NCBI GenBank assembly: GCA_937916085.1
Contig: CALGGO010000065.1
Span: 1-13,182, forward strand
Direction of reading: 5' to 3'
Length of the DNA: 13,182 nt
From: an uncultured Prevotellaceae bacterium
Lineage (GTDB): Bacteria > Bacteroidota > Bacteroidia > Bacteroidales > Muribaculaceae
Below are positions 6,326 through 12,534 of this stretch, in pieces. A model generated the notes under the pieces. It worked only from the letters and a program-made list of their open reading frames with translations. It was not told the origin of the DNA and made no database searches. Positions within the stretch are counted from its first letter, which is position 1, and every line of letters begins with the position of its first letter. A program made the position numbers and the translations under genes.

Positions 6326-7855
6326 TTAATTTTGTGGTTTCTTGTCAAGAACCGGGCGCACAAGGAAGCCGTTGAGACGGCTATGCGTATGTATTTGCAC
6401 CATGTATTGGTCAAAGACGAGCGCGCATTCAAAGGGGTCGTTAATGTCGGCTTTGGATAATGACGAACTCCAGTAATAACCTCTTTCTGCTATTGAAAAA
6501 AAGTGCATGCTGTAGAGAAATCCCCCCAGTGGCAAGAATATACTATTGCCGCTCGGCCCAGTAACAAGATAACCCGGTAGGTCACCAAGTGGCACAATAT
6601 ATTGCCATTTACAACGCTCTATAAGCTCATAAAAATCGCTATTAAGTGGCAAACGCCATCGACCATGCCATAATCGTTGCGCCACATCATTCTTGGTTCC
6701 TACAAGACTTGGCAGGTTTCTCACAAAAACGCTGTCGGGGTAATCTTTACCATAATTGAGCACCTGAAACGGGTTGGGCATTGTGCGCAGGAATGCTCCT
6801 GGCATGAGCCGTCCCATGGTGCGCTCGGCACCCACGTTGCATGGTGCCCACAGTACGCTGAGACCAAGGTCCACGGCGTCGCTCTCTGAAATTGGCGACA
6901 CCGCCACTGCGACGCCAGGCTTGGGATAGTAGAGCGACAGGCCCTTATCAGCAATAATTATTGTGGTGAGCGTAGTATCGGTGGCAAGCGCAAGACTGTC
7001 GGCACGATGTTGCCCATAATCAACAGCCTGATAGCTTGTAGATGATTGCTGCCCTAGAGGCAGCCTGATATTTAGTTTATATCCTCCCCAAAACGCTGCC
7101 AAGCAAAGCAGCAAAGCGGCACCGGCAGCTACTGCCAGCCACTTTTTCTGCCAGCTGCGATAACCATTCATTTCTATCGCCTCCTGCAGCTGCCCCACGC
7201 TGCCAAAACGCTCATTGCGGTGGGTAGCCACAGCCTTATCAATTACAGCATTGAAGCGCTTGGGCAAGTGCATGTCCTTCATAATCATGCCCAACGAGTA
7301 TATATCGGCTTGGACGGTTGCCACGCTATCTTTTTCGAGTATTTCGGGAGCCACATAGTTAATGGTTCCAGCTGCAGCTTTGAGCGACGAGTAGCGGTTG
7401 GTGTCGCTAAGCCCGAAATCGATGATTTTCACCTGATTGTCCTCGCGCGTTATCATGATGTTAGACGGCTTGAGGTCACGATGAATCACCTCATGGTTGT
7501 GACAATGTGCAATGGCTGTTAGCAATTGTCGCAAAACATTCAGTTTCTCCTCCACTGTGTGCTTGCTGCCGAGCCACTGAAGCAATGTTTCACCATCGAT
7601 CCATTCCTCCACTATGCACAGTGAGCCAAGTGCCTCAATTCTCTCCATGCTCACCATGCCCACAATGTTTGGATGATGCAACTGAATGGCGATGTCAAAT
7701 TCCTTGCGCAGCAGGTCGCGATAAAGCTTCTTTTGGGCGAACTCTGGCTTCAACCCTTTCAGGAGCCATAACTGCCCATAGCGCTCACCCCTTGCCAGCA
7801 AGTTGAATGTTCCCTGGTGCTCAAGAATCTTGATGTTGTGGAAATAGTGATTCAT
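6326..7855 (-). CDS. Membrane Ser/Thr protein kinase with FISUMP-like ectodomain
   Basis: 509 residues from ATG 7855. That start is chosen because the frame upstream overlaps the preceding gene and reads as its antiframe, and because it lies 7 bp after that gene's stop. The eukaryotic-like kinase domain spans about 10-230. Lys33 is the ATP-site lysine, Glu52 the likely helix-C partner, HRDLKPSN (125-132) the intact catalytic loop, DFG is at 146-148, APE at 169-171, and DIYSLG at 184-189. The usual glycine-rich loop is poorly recognisable. A single transmembrane helix lies at about 239-257. The C-terminal part (about 326-502) has the VDLGLSVLW, RWRLP, CKW, GYLVTGPSGNSIFLPLGG and GYYWSSS landmarks of FISUMP / Bacteroides major-paralogue domains. 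Predicted topology is kinase inside, ectodomain in the periplasm or at the surface. Its partner gene, immediately upstream, has the same architecture but a dead kinase. The substrate is unknown. Confidence 0.9.
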   Translation of the reverse strand: MNHYFHNIKILEHQGTFNLLARGERYGQLWLLKGLKPEFAQKKLYRDLLRKEFDIAIQLHHPNIVGMVSMERIEALGSLCIVEEWIDGETLLQWLGSKHTVEEKLNVLRQLLTAIAHCHNHEVIHRDLKPSNIMITREDNQVKIIDFGLSDTNRYSSLKAAAGTINYVAPEILEKDSVATVQADIYSLGMIMKDMHLPKRFNAVIDKAVATHRNERFGSVGQLQEAIEMNGYRSWQKKWLAVAAGAALLLCLAAFWGGYKLNIRLPLGQQSSTSYQAVDYGQHRADSLALATDTTLTTIIIADKGLSLYYPKPGVAVAVSPISESDAVDLGLSVLWAPCNVGAERTMGRLMPGAFLRTMPNPFQVLNYGKDYPDSVFVRNLPSLVGTKNDVAQRLWHGRWRLPLNSDFYELIERCKWQYIVPLGDLPGYLVTGPSGNSIFLPLGGFLYSMHFFSIAERGYYWSSSLSKADINDPFECALVFDQYMVQIHTHSRLNGFLVRPVLDKKPQN

Positions 7856-7862
7856 AATGTTG

Positions 7863-9308
7863 TCACTTATCAAAGATCGGTCTAATAGACATGAAGCAGT
7901 CGAGAGTCTCGATTTGGTCGGCGAGGATTCTACCTTCTTCGAGAAGCACATGATGTGCCATGCGCTTGCCATTGCCTGCTGGCGTCGCAGTCCAGTAGTA
8001 CCCATATCTTCCCACGTTTAGCATATTGATGCCGTCGTCGCTCAAACCGGCAAGAGGCAGGAAGATGCTGTTGCCATTAGGCCCCGTCACCACATATCCT
8101 GCCGCGCCGTCGCCAGCATTGCGAAACCGCCACTTGCAGCGGTCAATCAGTTCCTGCCACTCATCAAGTGTGGGTATGCGCCATTTACCGCCCCAGCGCA
8201 AGTGGGCAAAGTCGATGCTGGTGCCGCTTATCGACTGCTTTGGCATTGGCTTGCTCTGGGGCCAATATTTGTCAATTCCACCCCACTTTCCTAGGTCGGT
8301 GGTGTCGCCCCAAGCATAGTAGCTTCCCACAAAATTTACCGATGGATGATCGGCACCCATGTTCATCTTGCTCCATTTCACACTCAATCCTAGATCTACA
8401 GCGATGGTTTCAGAAATATTACCAGGTGTTATCGAGTCAAATGGTAGCCAATAAATATCGGCATTCGACACAATTGAGTAAACTTGTGAAGTGCCAGCTG
8501 GAGCGATGCTATCCACAACATAGCCAGCTGGCAGCTTTTTCTCGTCGGCTTGACGCTGGTTGCTGCCCCATGAGAATGTTGCCACCACAGCGGCAACAGC
8601 CACCACCGCCGCTATCGCAGGCAACAGCCACCGCCAGCGTTTTTTCTTTTTAGCTTCGGCAAAGTCGTGATGCAGTTTCTCGGCTGAGCTATATTTTCCA
8701 TGTTCACAACGTTTTATTAGCTTGTTGAACTTGCTGGGCAGGTTGAGCATGCGCAGTAGCTTGCCCAGAGCGGCAATATCGTTCTGAACATTGGTGGTGG
8801 CATCGGGCTCAAAATCGATGAGCTTGACGTGAGCGCCATTGTGAGTGACAAGCACATTACTGGGCTTTAGGTTGCCATGTGTCACGCCCTTGCTCACATA
8901 GTATCGCACAGCCTCCACCAGCTGGCTGGCAATGTCTTGACGCACTTGCTGCGATGGCTCGGTAGCGAGAAACTTGTCGAAGCTGATGCCGTCAACCCAC
9001 TCCTCGATGATGCAGCGGCCCTGCATAGTGGGCACCTCCTGCTGAGCTATCATGCGCACAATGCTCGGATGCCACAGCGTCATGCAGCGCTCAAACTCGC
9101 GGTCGAGTAGTGCTTGTGCTTTTTCACGTGGTTCAACCCCAGGATTAATACCCTTCACCACCCACCATTGTCCAAAGCGCTTCACGCGCTTCAAGCACAG
9201 CCATGGCCGCTGGCATGGCAGGTGGCTGAAATCGGTAAACCGAGCGTCAATCTCTCCCTCCTCGGTCTCAAAGAAGCTCGAAGAGTTATAAATGTTAGTT
9301 TCCTGCAT
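7863..9308 (-). CDS. Membrane pseudokinase with FISUMP-like ectodomain
   Basis: 481 residues from ATG 9308. The layout matches the downstream kinase: kinase-like domain (about 33-215), a basic stretch KKKKRWRW (220-227), one transmembrane helix (about 228-246), and a FISUMP-like domain (about 302-477) with VDLGLSVKW, WGGKWRIPT, CKWRF, GYVVTGPNGNSIFLPLAG and GYYWTAT. The ATP-site lysine (Lys52) and helix-C glutamate (Glu71) remain. The catalytic loop reads HGNLKPSN (144-151), so Asp is replaced by Asn146. DFG has become DFE (165-167). Only 12 residues separate Asp165 from Asp177 (NDIAALG), against 38 in the neighbour, so the activation loop and APE motif are gone. Phosphotransfer is very unlikely; ATP binding or a scaffold/sensor role is possible. 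The 7-bp gap to the kinase gene suggests coupled expression and perhaps a heteromer. Confidence 0.88.
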   Translation of the reverse strand: MQETNIYNSSSFFETEEGEIDARFTDFSHLPCQRPWLCLKRVKRFGQWWVVKGINPGVEPREKAQALLDREFERCMTLWHPSIVRMIAQQEVPTMQGRCIIEEWVDGISFDKFLATEPSQQVRQDIASQLVEAVRYYVSKGVTHGNLKPSNVLVTHNGAHVKLIDFEPDATTNVQNDIAALGKLLRMLNLPSKFNKLIKRCEHGKYSSAEKLHHDFAEAKKKKRWRWLLPAIAAVVAVAAVVATFSWGSNQRQADEKKLPAGYVVDSIAPAGTSQVYSIVSNADIYWLPFDSITPGNISETIAVDLGLSVKWSKMNMGADHPSVNFVGSYYAWGDTTDLGKWGGIDKYWPQSKPMPKQSISGTSIDFAHLRWGGKWRIPTLDEWQELIDRCKWRFRNAGDGAAGYVVTGPNGNSIFLPLAGLSDDGINMLNVGRYGYYWTATPAGNGKRMAHHVLLEEGRILADQIETLDCFMSIRPIFDK

Positions 9309-9337
9309 AAATCGTCTGCTTTTTTATCAAATCCCTT

Positions 9338-10477
9338 TTATAGACCTTCATCCCACAGCAGTTTGAAAAAGTCGAGTACATAGATAAATTCAATATTGCC
9401 CACTTTGCGGTTGATTCTGTCAAGAGAGATCACAATCCGTCGGCTCGAAGGGTATTCCTCGCCAAATGCTTTCAGTCCTTTTAGATGCCGTGGCAGCACT
9501 TCTTCTACTGACTTTATCTCTATTGCTACCCGAGCATCACCTATAATGGCATCTACCTCTAAGCCGGTATAAGTTCGCCAGTAGAATAGTTTTTCCTCCG
9601 AATGGCTATAATGCAGCCAAGCCACAAGCTCTTGAATGACAAGATGTTCAAAAGCATGGCCATAATCAACAGTGCCACGCACAAGTTCCTTGCGATGCAG
9701 CAAGTGATTAGCAATTCCCACATCAAAATAATAGAAACGAGGAGCTTGAACTATTCTCCGCTTAACCACCTTAGTATAAGCCGGAATGCGATAACCTATC
9801 AACGTGTCCTCCAATATGTCGAAATAAGAACTCACAGTCGTCGCACTCACGCCACACTCCTGGGCAATGTTGTTATAGTTCACTATTTCACCGTCGGTCA
9901 CTGCCGCCACCTCAAGAAAACGCTGGAACGAATTTAAATTCCTCACCAAAGCTTCTTCTTTGATTTCTTCTTTCAGATACACATCAATATAAGCCGAGAG
10001 GTGCCGAGCAGGATTCTCGGCAAGATAATGTGGAGGCAGCATACCATATTGCACCGCTCGGTCAATATCAAAAACAGGAATCTCGGCACTAACCAATGGG
10101 TAAAGAAATACAGGCAAAGCGCGACCACCCAGGGTGTTATGTCCCTTGCGTTTTAGTTTTCTCGCGCTTGACCCACACAAGATGAATAACAATCCTCGTT
10201 CCGAAATTAAACGATGCACCTCATTGAGCAAATGTGGCACCTCGGGAATCTCGTCAATGATAACTATTGTGCCAGCACACTTGTCTTTAAGCATCTCATA
10301 AAGCAACACAGGGCGACGGCTGTATCGACTCCTCAGTTCGCTGTCAAGCAAGTCGATATAGATAGAATCCTTGCCAAATTGCTGACGCAAGATAGTTGAT
10401 TTGCCCGTTTGGCGTGCGCCAAACAAGAAAATGCTGCCATCTAACTCATTGTTTAACTGTAATATGCGTGGTAACAT
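9338..10477 (-). CDS. AAA-type ATPase with DUF4143 C-terminal domain
   Basis: 379 residues from ATG 10477; a longer frame exists only by GTG start through repeats. The N-terminal AAA_14 domain has Walker A GARQTGKST (20-28), Walker B IVIIDEI (71-77) and a sensor-like CGSSARK (101-107). A middle winged-helix-like section follows (about 194-228, NYNNIAQECGVSATTVSSYF). The C-terminal DUF4143 region ends in a PD-(D/E)xK-nuclease-like pattern, EVDAIIGD...AIEIKS (about 307-323; Asp309, Glu320, Lys322). Proteins of this family are very common in Bacteroidota, often in several copies, and their cellular role is not settled. The pseudokinase gene starts 29 bp after its stop on the same strand, so co-transcription is possible. 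A consensus promoter lies upstream at 10594-10624, and short direct repeats fill the leader. A possible autoregulatory role of the winged helix is speculation. Confidence 0.9.
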   Translation of the reverse strand: MLPRILQLNNELDGSIFLFGARQTGKSTILRQQFGKDSIYIDLLDSELRSRYSRRPVLLYEMLKDKCAGTIVIIDEIPEVPHLLNEVHRLISERGLLFILCGSSARKLKRKGHNTLGGRALPVFLYPLVSAEIPVFDIDRAVQYGMLPPHYLAENPARHLSAYIDVYLKEEIKEEALVRNLNSFQRFLEVAAVTDGEIVNYNNIAQECGVSATTVSSYFDILEDTLIGYRIPAYTKVVKRRIVQAPRFYYFDVGIANHLLHRKELVRGTVDYGHAFEHLVIQELVAWLHYSHSEEKLFYWRTYTGLEVDAIIGDARVAIEIKSVEEVLPRHLKGLKAFGEEYPSSRRIVISLDRINRKVGNIEFIYVLDFFKLLWDEGL

Positions 10478-10500
10478 AATCGGTGGGTTAATAGTGTTAT

Positions 10501-10593
10501 ACTTGTGAATTTCCTTTAAAAATCCAAAGTGGTACTTGTGATTTTTCTTTAAAATCCAAAGTGTCACTTGTGATTTTTAATCAAAATTCAGTG
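10501..10593 (-). repeat. Tandem 32-33 bp repeats in the leader of the DUF4143 ATPase gene
   Basis: Written on the + strand, units begin with ACTTGTGA at 10501, 10534 and 10566. The first (33 bp) and second (32 bp) share about 27 positions, including TTTAAAA, ATCCAAAGTG and ACTTGTGA. The third is partial and decays after about 16 bp. The array lies between the promoter and the ATG at 10477, so it should be transcribed. On the coding strand a unit reads CACTTTGGATTTT, an A-rich stretch, then TCACAAGT. Confidence 0.8.
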
Positions 10594-10624
10594 CAAAATT
10601 AAGAAAAAATATTTTCTCAACAAA
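10594..10624 (-). promoter_or_regulatory. Bacteroidetes-type promoter for the ATPase (and possibly kinase) genes
   Basis: On the - strand a TTTG box (10621-10624) is followed by a 19-bp spacer and TAATTTTG (10594-10601). This is an exact match to the Bacteroides -33/-7 consensus TTTG and TAnnTTTG. Transcription would begin near 10587 and give a leader of about 110 nt containing the direct repeats. Confidence 0.75.
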
Positions 10625-10742
10625 CTTTTTCCATCATTTTATCAAACAGTTATTAACAAATAATGTGCCGTGTGGATGTTTTCAGACTATTAGAAATTAA
10701 GACCATGCAAGAGGGTGTTGCAAAACTTCTGAATCTAATGAG

Positions 10743-10791
10743 AACTCCTCCTCTAAGATAGAGGAGGTGCCCGAAGGGCGGAGGAGTATGA
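10743..10791 (-). repeat. REP-like unit A
   Basis: The unit contains CCTCCTCTA / TAGAGGAGG (747-755 and 759-767 of the 10-kb block), a perfect 9-bp stem with loop AGA. A second small hairpin, GCCC-GAA-GGGC, follows, and the unit ends in GGAGGAGTATGA. It is the inverted counterpart of unit B. Confidence 0.75.
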
Positions 10792-10840
10792 CAATACAGA
10801 AGATGTTGTTAATCAGAAGAATAAGTCAAAGTAAATATTA

Positions 10841-10880
10841 TCATACTCCCCCCAGCCCCCTCTATCTTAGAGGGGGAGCT
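10841..10880 (+). repeat. REP-like unit B
   Basis: The unit starts TCATACTCCCCCCAG and contains CCCCCTCTA / TAGAGGGGG (10856-10864 and 10868-10876), a 9-bp stem with loop TCT. Compared with unit A the stem differs by a compensatory change (T-A to C-G), so the hairpin is kept while the sequence varies. Confidence 0.75.
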
Positions 10881-10913
10881 GCACCTTTTATCACACTTTT
10901 GCAACAGCCTCGC

Positions 10914-10925
10914 GGGGGGAGTATG
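10914..10925 (-). repeat. Truncated REP-like unit
   Basis: GGGGGGAGTATG is the exact reverse complement of the start of unit B (CATACTCCCCCC). The rest of the unit is missing at the right edge of the MITE-like element. Confidence 0.5.
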
Positions 10926-10945
10926 TCCCACTCATTTGATAGTTA

Positions 10946-11000
10946 TCATACTCCTTTGGGTCGCTCCGCAATAGCTCCTTGTCTTAGAGGAACGCCCTGA
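10946..11000 (+). repeat. Degenerate REP-like unit C
   Basis: The unit begins TCATACTCC like unit B and later has CTCCTTGTCTTAGAGGAACG in place of the perfect hairpin, so its stem is decayed. It faces the truncated unit at 10914-10925, repeating the opposed arrangement of A and B. Confidence 0.55.
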
Positions 11001-11062
11001 TATACAGCTATTTATTTTTTATCGAACTCACGTTAATTTTAAATTTCCATTGCCTACTCCCT

Positions 11063-11097
11063 TACAAGCGTTTCGGCGGTCTCTTGTATGTTTTTTT
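11063..11097 (+). terminator. Weak terminator-like hairpin, + strand
   Basis: TACAAG (11063-11068) and CTTGTA (11083-11088) flank a 14-nt loop and are followed by TG and seven T. The T-run touches the stop codon of the - strand gene at 11096. It would stop + strand reading into that gene, but no + strand gene precedes it and the stem is short. Confidence 0.35.
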
Positions 11098-12043
11098 ATT
11101 GGATTGTTATCGCTTCAATAATTAAGTCAATTGGGTCGTCGATGTAGCGTGTGGTGACGCGGCGCACTAGGTCGCCCACAGCCTCATCGGGGTTTAGACT
11201 GGCAATAAATTGCTCCATTTCATCCTTGCTGGCGCACTCCTTGGCGTAGCAGGCTGCGGTGGCAATCACTGTTAAGTGTGGAGCGTTATCATCGGGGATA
11301 TATGCCGGATATACCACAGCCTGGCAAGGGCCAAAGTACTTGCCATTACGGTCGTTGCTCAAGCGTTCCACCTCGGAATCAGGTGTTAGTGGCGTGCGGG
11401 TGAAATAGGCACCATCAAAAGCGCCCGCAATCAGAGCAATAAGATTGGCGCTAGTGCCTTCATCGGTGACAAATGATAAGAAAGTGGCATCATCGCCATA
11501 GAAGAAATACATCGCGTCCTCGTCGAGTCGCTTGCAAGAATGAGGCCAATTGCAGTTGGCATAGATAAAATCCATGAACTTCTCGTTCAGATTCTGGGCC
11601 TTGGGGTCTTCAATGATAAATTTCACATGATACACACGTTCATAATAGAGAAATTCATCGTCATCAACATCGTCGATGAACCTCAAAGGCTCGCGACCTA
11701 GCAGGCACAAGCCAGCATTACCTTCAGCCGATGGTATGAGCTTGGCGCAACTCACGTTGCGAAAGAGTACTTCGTTGGAAACATTATTGTCAAAGCCCGT
11801 CATCATGACACGGTCATCGTCATGCTTGGCGCTCATTTCCAGCAATTTGGCCATTGCCTCTGAAACAGGAATGAAGCGTGGGTCATGCTCATCCTCGAAT
11901 TCGAATGTGTCAATCACAACTGAATCGCTTCTAGACTCATCAATGCAGCAGCGGTCAAACATCTGCTCATAGCTATTGCAAAATCCGGCAACGCGGTCGA
12001 TGCGTTTATCCTTAATTATCTCTTTTAATTCTTTTAGTGTCAT
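11096..12043 (-). CDS. Hypothetical acidic protein, 315 residues
   Basis: I do not recognise this family. The protein is clearly coding: a long frame and a good promoter just upstream. It has no signal peptide or membrane helix, so it is probably cytosolic. It is acidic with Asp/Glu clusters (FEFEDEHD 47-54, DDVDDDE 124-130) and has ten cysteines, including Cys32-Cys33, in no metal-binding pattern I can name. The N-terminus (MTLKELKEIIKDKRIDRVAG) looks helical and charged. It is the last gene of the - strand cassette that holds an LRR protein and two small proteins. Base composition is richer in GC than the three genes upstream of it, and it may also be read separately from its own promoter. 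An immunity-, effector- or stress-type role would be guesswork. Confidence 0.75.
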   Translation of the reverse strand: MTLKELKEIIKDKRIDRVAGFCNSYEQMFDRCCIDESRSDSVVIDTFEFEDEHDPRFIPVSEAMAKLLEMSAKHDDDRVMMTGFDNNVSNEVLFRNVSCAKLIPSAEGNAGLCLLGREPLRFIDDVDDDEFLYYERVYHVKFIIEDPKAQNLNEKFMDFIYANCNWPHSCKRLDEDAMYFFYGDDATFLSFVTDEGTSANLIALIAGAFDGAYFTRTPLTPDSEVERLSNDRNGKYFGPCQAVVYPAYIPDDNAPHLTVIATAACYAKECASKDEMEQFIASLNPDEAVGDLVRRVTTRYIDDPIDLIIEAITIQ

Positions 12044-12056
12044 ACGTCTTTCTATA

Positions 12057-12087
12057 TAAATATATTTCAGATATTAAGATAGTCAAA
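12057..12087 (-). promoter_or_regulatory. Likely promoter of the 315-residue hypothetical gene
   Basis: On the - strand TTTG (12084-12087) is followed by 19 bp and TATATTTA (12057-12064), 7 of 8 matches counting the free positions of TAnnTTTG. It overlaps the 3' end of the 47-residue gene. The predicted start is only about 8-10 nt before ATG 12043, so the leader would be very short. Confidence 0.5.
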
Positions 12088-12210
12088 GAAGAACCACTCT
12101 AGCAACTTTATCAATAGCCAACCAATACCAGCGATGAGAAGCACAGCAATCCCACCAACTACAAAGGTGACAACAAAGCCTACTATGAACCAAAAAAATA
12201 TCGAGAACAT
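12067..12210 (-). CDS. Small membrane protein, 47 residues
   Basis: A short frame, ATG 12210 to TGA 12067. It begins MFSIFFWFIVGFVV and ends KLLEWFFFDYLNI. Residues 2 to about 37 are almost wholly hydrophobic, with a glycine pair (GG) near 19-20, so it is one long or two short membrane helices, followed by a Lys-containing, aromatic-rich tail. An in-frame stop lies 9 nt upstream, so the start is unambiguous. It sits 9 bp after the 104-residue gene on the same strand, which supports translation as part of the cassette. No family is recognised; it could be a toxin, a holin-like or a regulatory miniprotein, and none of these is shown. Confidence 0.6.
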   Translation of the reverse strand: MFSIFFWFIVGFVVTFVVGGIAVLLIAGIGWLLIKLLEWFFFDYLNI

Positions 12211-12219
12211 GAGGGAAAA

Positions 12220-12534
12220 TTAGTAATAGTTTGTGTGTTTTATAACTGAATCTAATTTCCAACCATAACGCAAGACTTCTTCCATGGATTTATAAGTTGC
12301 AATTATAGGATCATTTTCGTCATCAAAAATTTCTTCGTTTGTAGATTTCCTAATTACATATCGTTTAGCTCTCATGTCAGGATGCCCCATATAATAAGTT
12401 TGATTTGAGTCCCAGTTTTGGTTACTTAAATACATGTAAGAATGAATTATATCAAAAGCATAACGGGAACAAGAGTCAAATATATCCTGCATTCTCTTAA
12501 GAGGCAGTAATTTGCATGTTATCAGTTTCATCAT
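12220..12534 (-). CDS. Hypothetical protein, 104 residues
   Basis: No family is recognised. The frame from ATG 12534 overlaps the upstream LRR gene by 38 nt. A second ATG at 12492 lies 4 nt past that gene's stop, preceded by AAGAGA, and would give a 90-residue protein beginning MQDIFDSC. Either start allows translational coupling, and I cannot decide between them. The protein is soluble, rich in Tyr, Asp and Ser, with a charged EEIFDDENDP segment (about 67-76) and no membrane helix. It lies between the LRR gene and the membrane miniprotein gene. Confidence 0.65.
   Translation of the reverse strand: MMKLITCKLLPLKRMQDIFDSCSRYAFDIIHSYMYLSNQNWDSNQTYYMGHPDMRAKRYVIRKSTNEEIFDDENDPIIATYKSMEEVLRYGWKLDSVIKHTNYY

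Larger units (their letters stand above)
10711..10911. mobile_element. MITE-like element with 15-bp terminal inverted repeats
   Basis: GAGGGTGTTGCAAAA (10711-10725) is matched inverted by TTTTGCAACAGCCTC (10897-10911), 14 of 15 bases. The ends resemble those of insertion sequences with GAGGCTGTTGCAAAA-type termini that I recall from Bacteroidota. The roughly 200-bp interior has no transposase and carries two REP-like hairpins. No flanking target duplication is visible (left flank ends GCAA, right begins GCGG). It may be a non-autonomous element mobilised in trans, or a decayed one. The surrounding 10625-11095 stretch holds no gene that I can support. Confidence 0.6.

Noticed and set aside
7856..8005. 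50-residue N-terminal extension of the downstream kinase
   Set aside because: It runs over the 3' end of the pseudokinase gene in another frame, has no kinase-like sequence, and a good ATG sits at 7855 just after that gene's stop.
8168..8653. 161-residue + strand frame opposite the pseudokinase
   Set aside because: Ser/Cys/Pro-rich shadow of the real - strand gene.
6326..9308. Diversity-generating retroelement target in the FISUMP-like domains
   Set aside because: C-terminal domains of this kind can be variable-protein targets, but no reverse transcriptase, template repeat or adenine-biased copy is seen in the window.
10478..10567. 30-residue N-terminal extension of the DUF4143 ATPase
   Set aside because: It needs a GTG start and translates only the leader repeats; the Walker A region is at normal distance from the ATG at 10477.
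10501..10593. CRISPR array
   Set aside because: Repeats are directly abutting, degenerate and without unique spacers; no cas genes nearby.
10707..10915. Target-site duplication flanking the MITE-like element
   Set aside because: Left GCAA and right GCGG do not match beyond two bases.
10767..11000. 77-residue + strand frame in the repeat island
   Set aside because: It spans the REP-like hairpins and MITE end; the composition and repeats explain the open frame, and there is no homologous look or start context.
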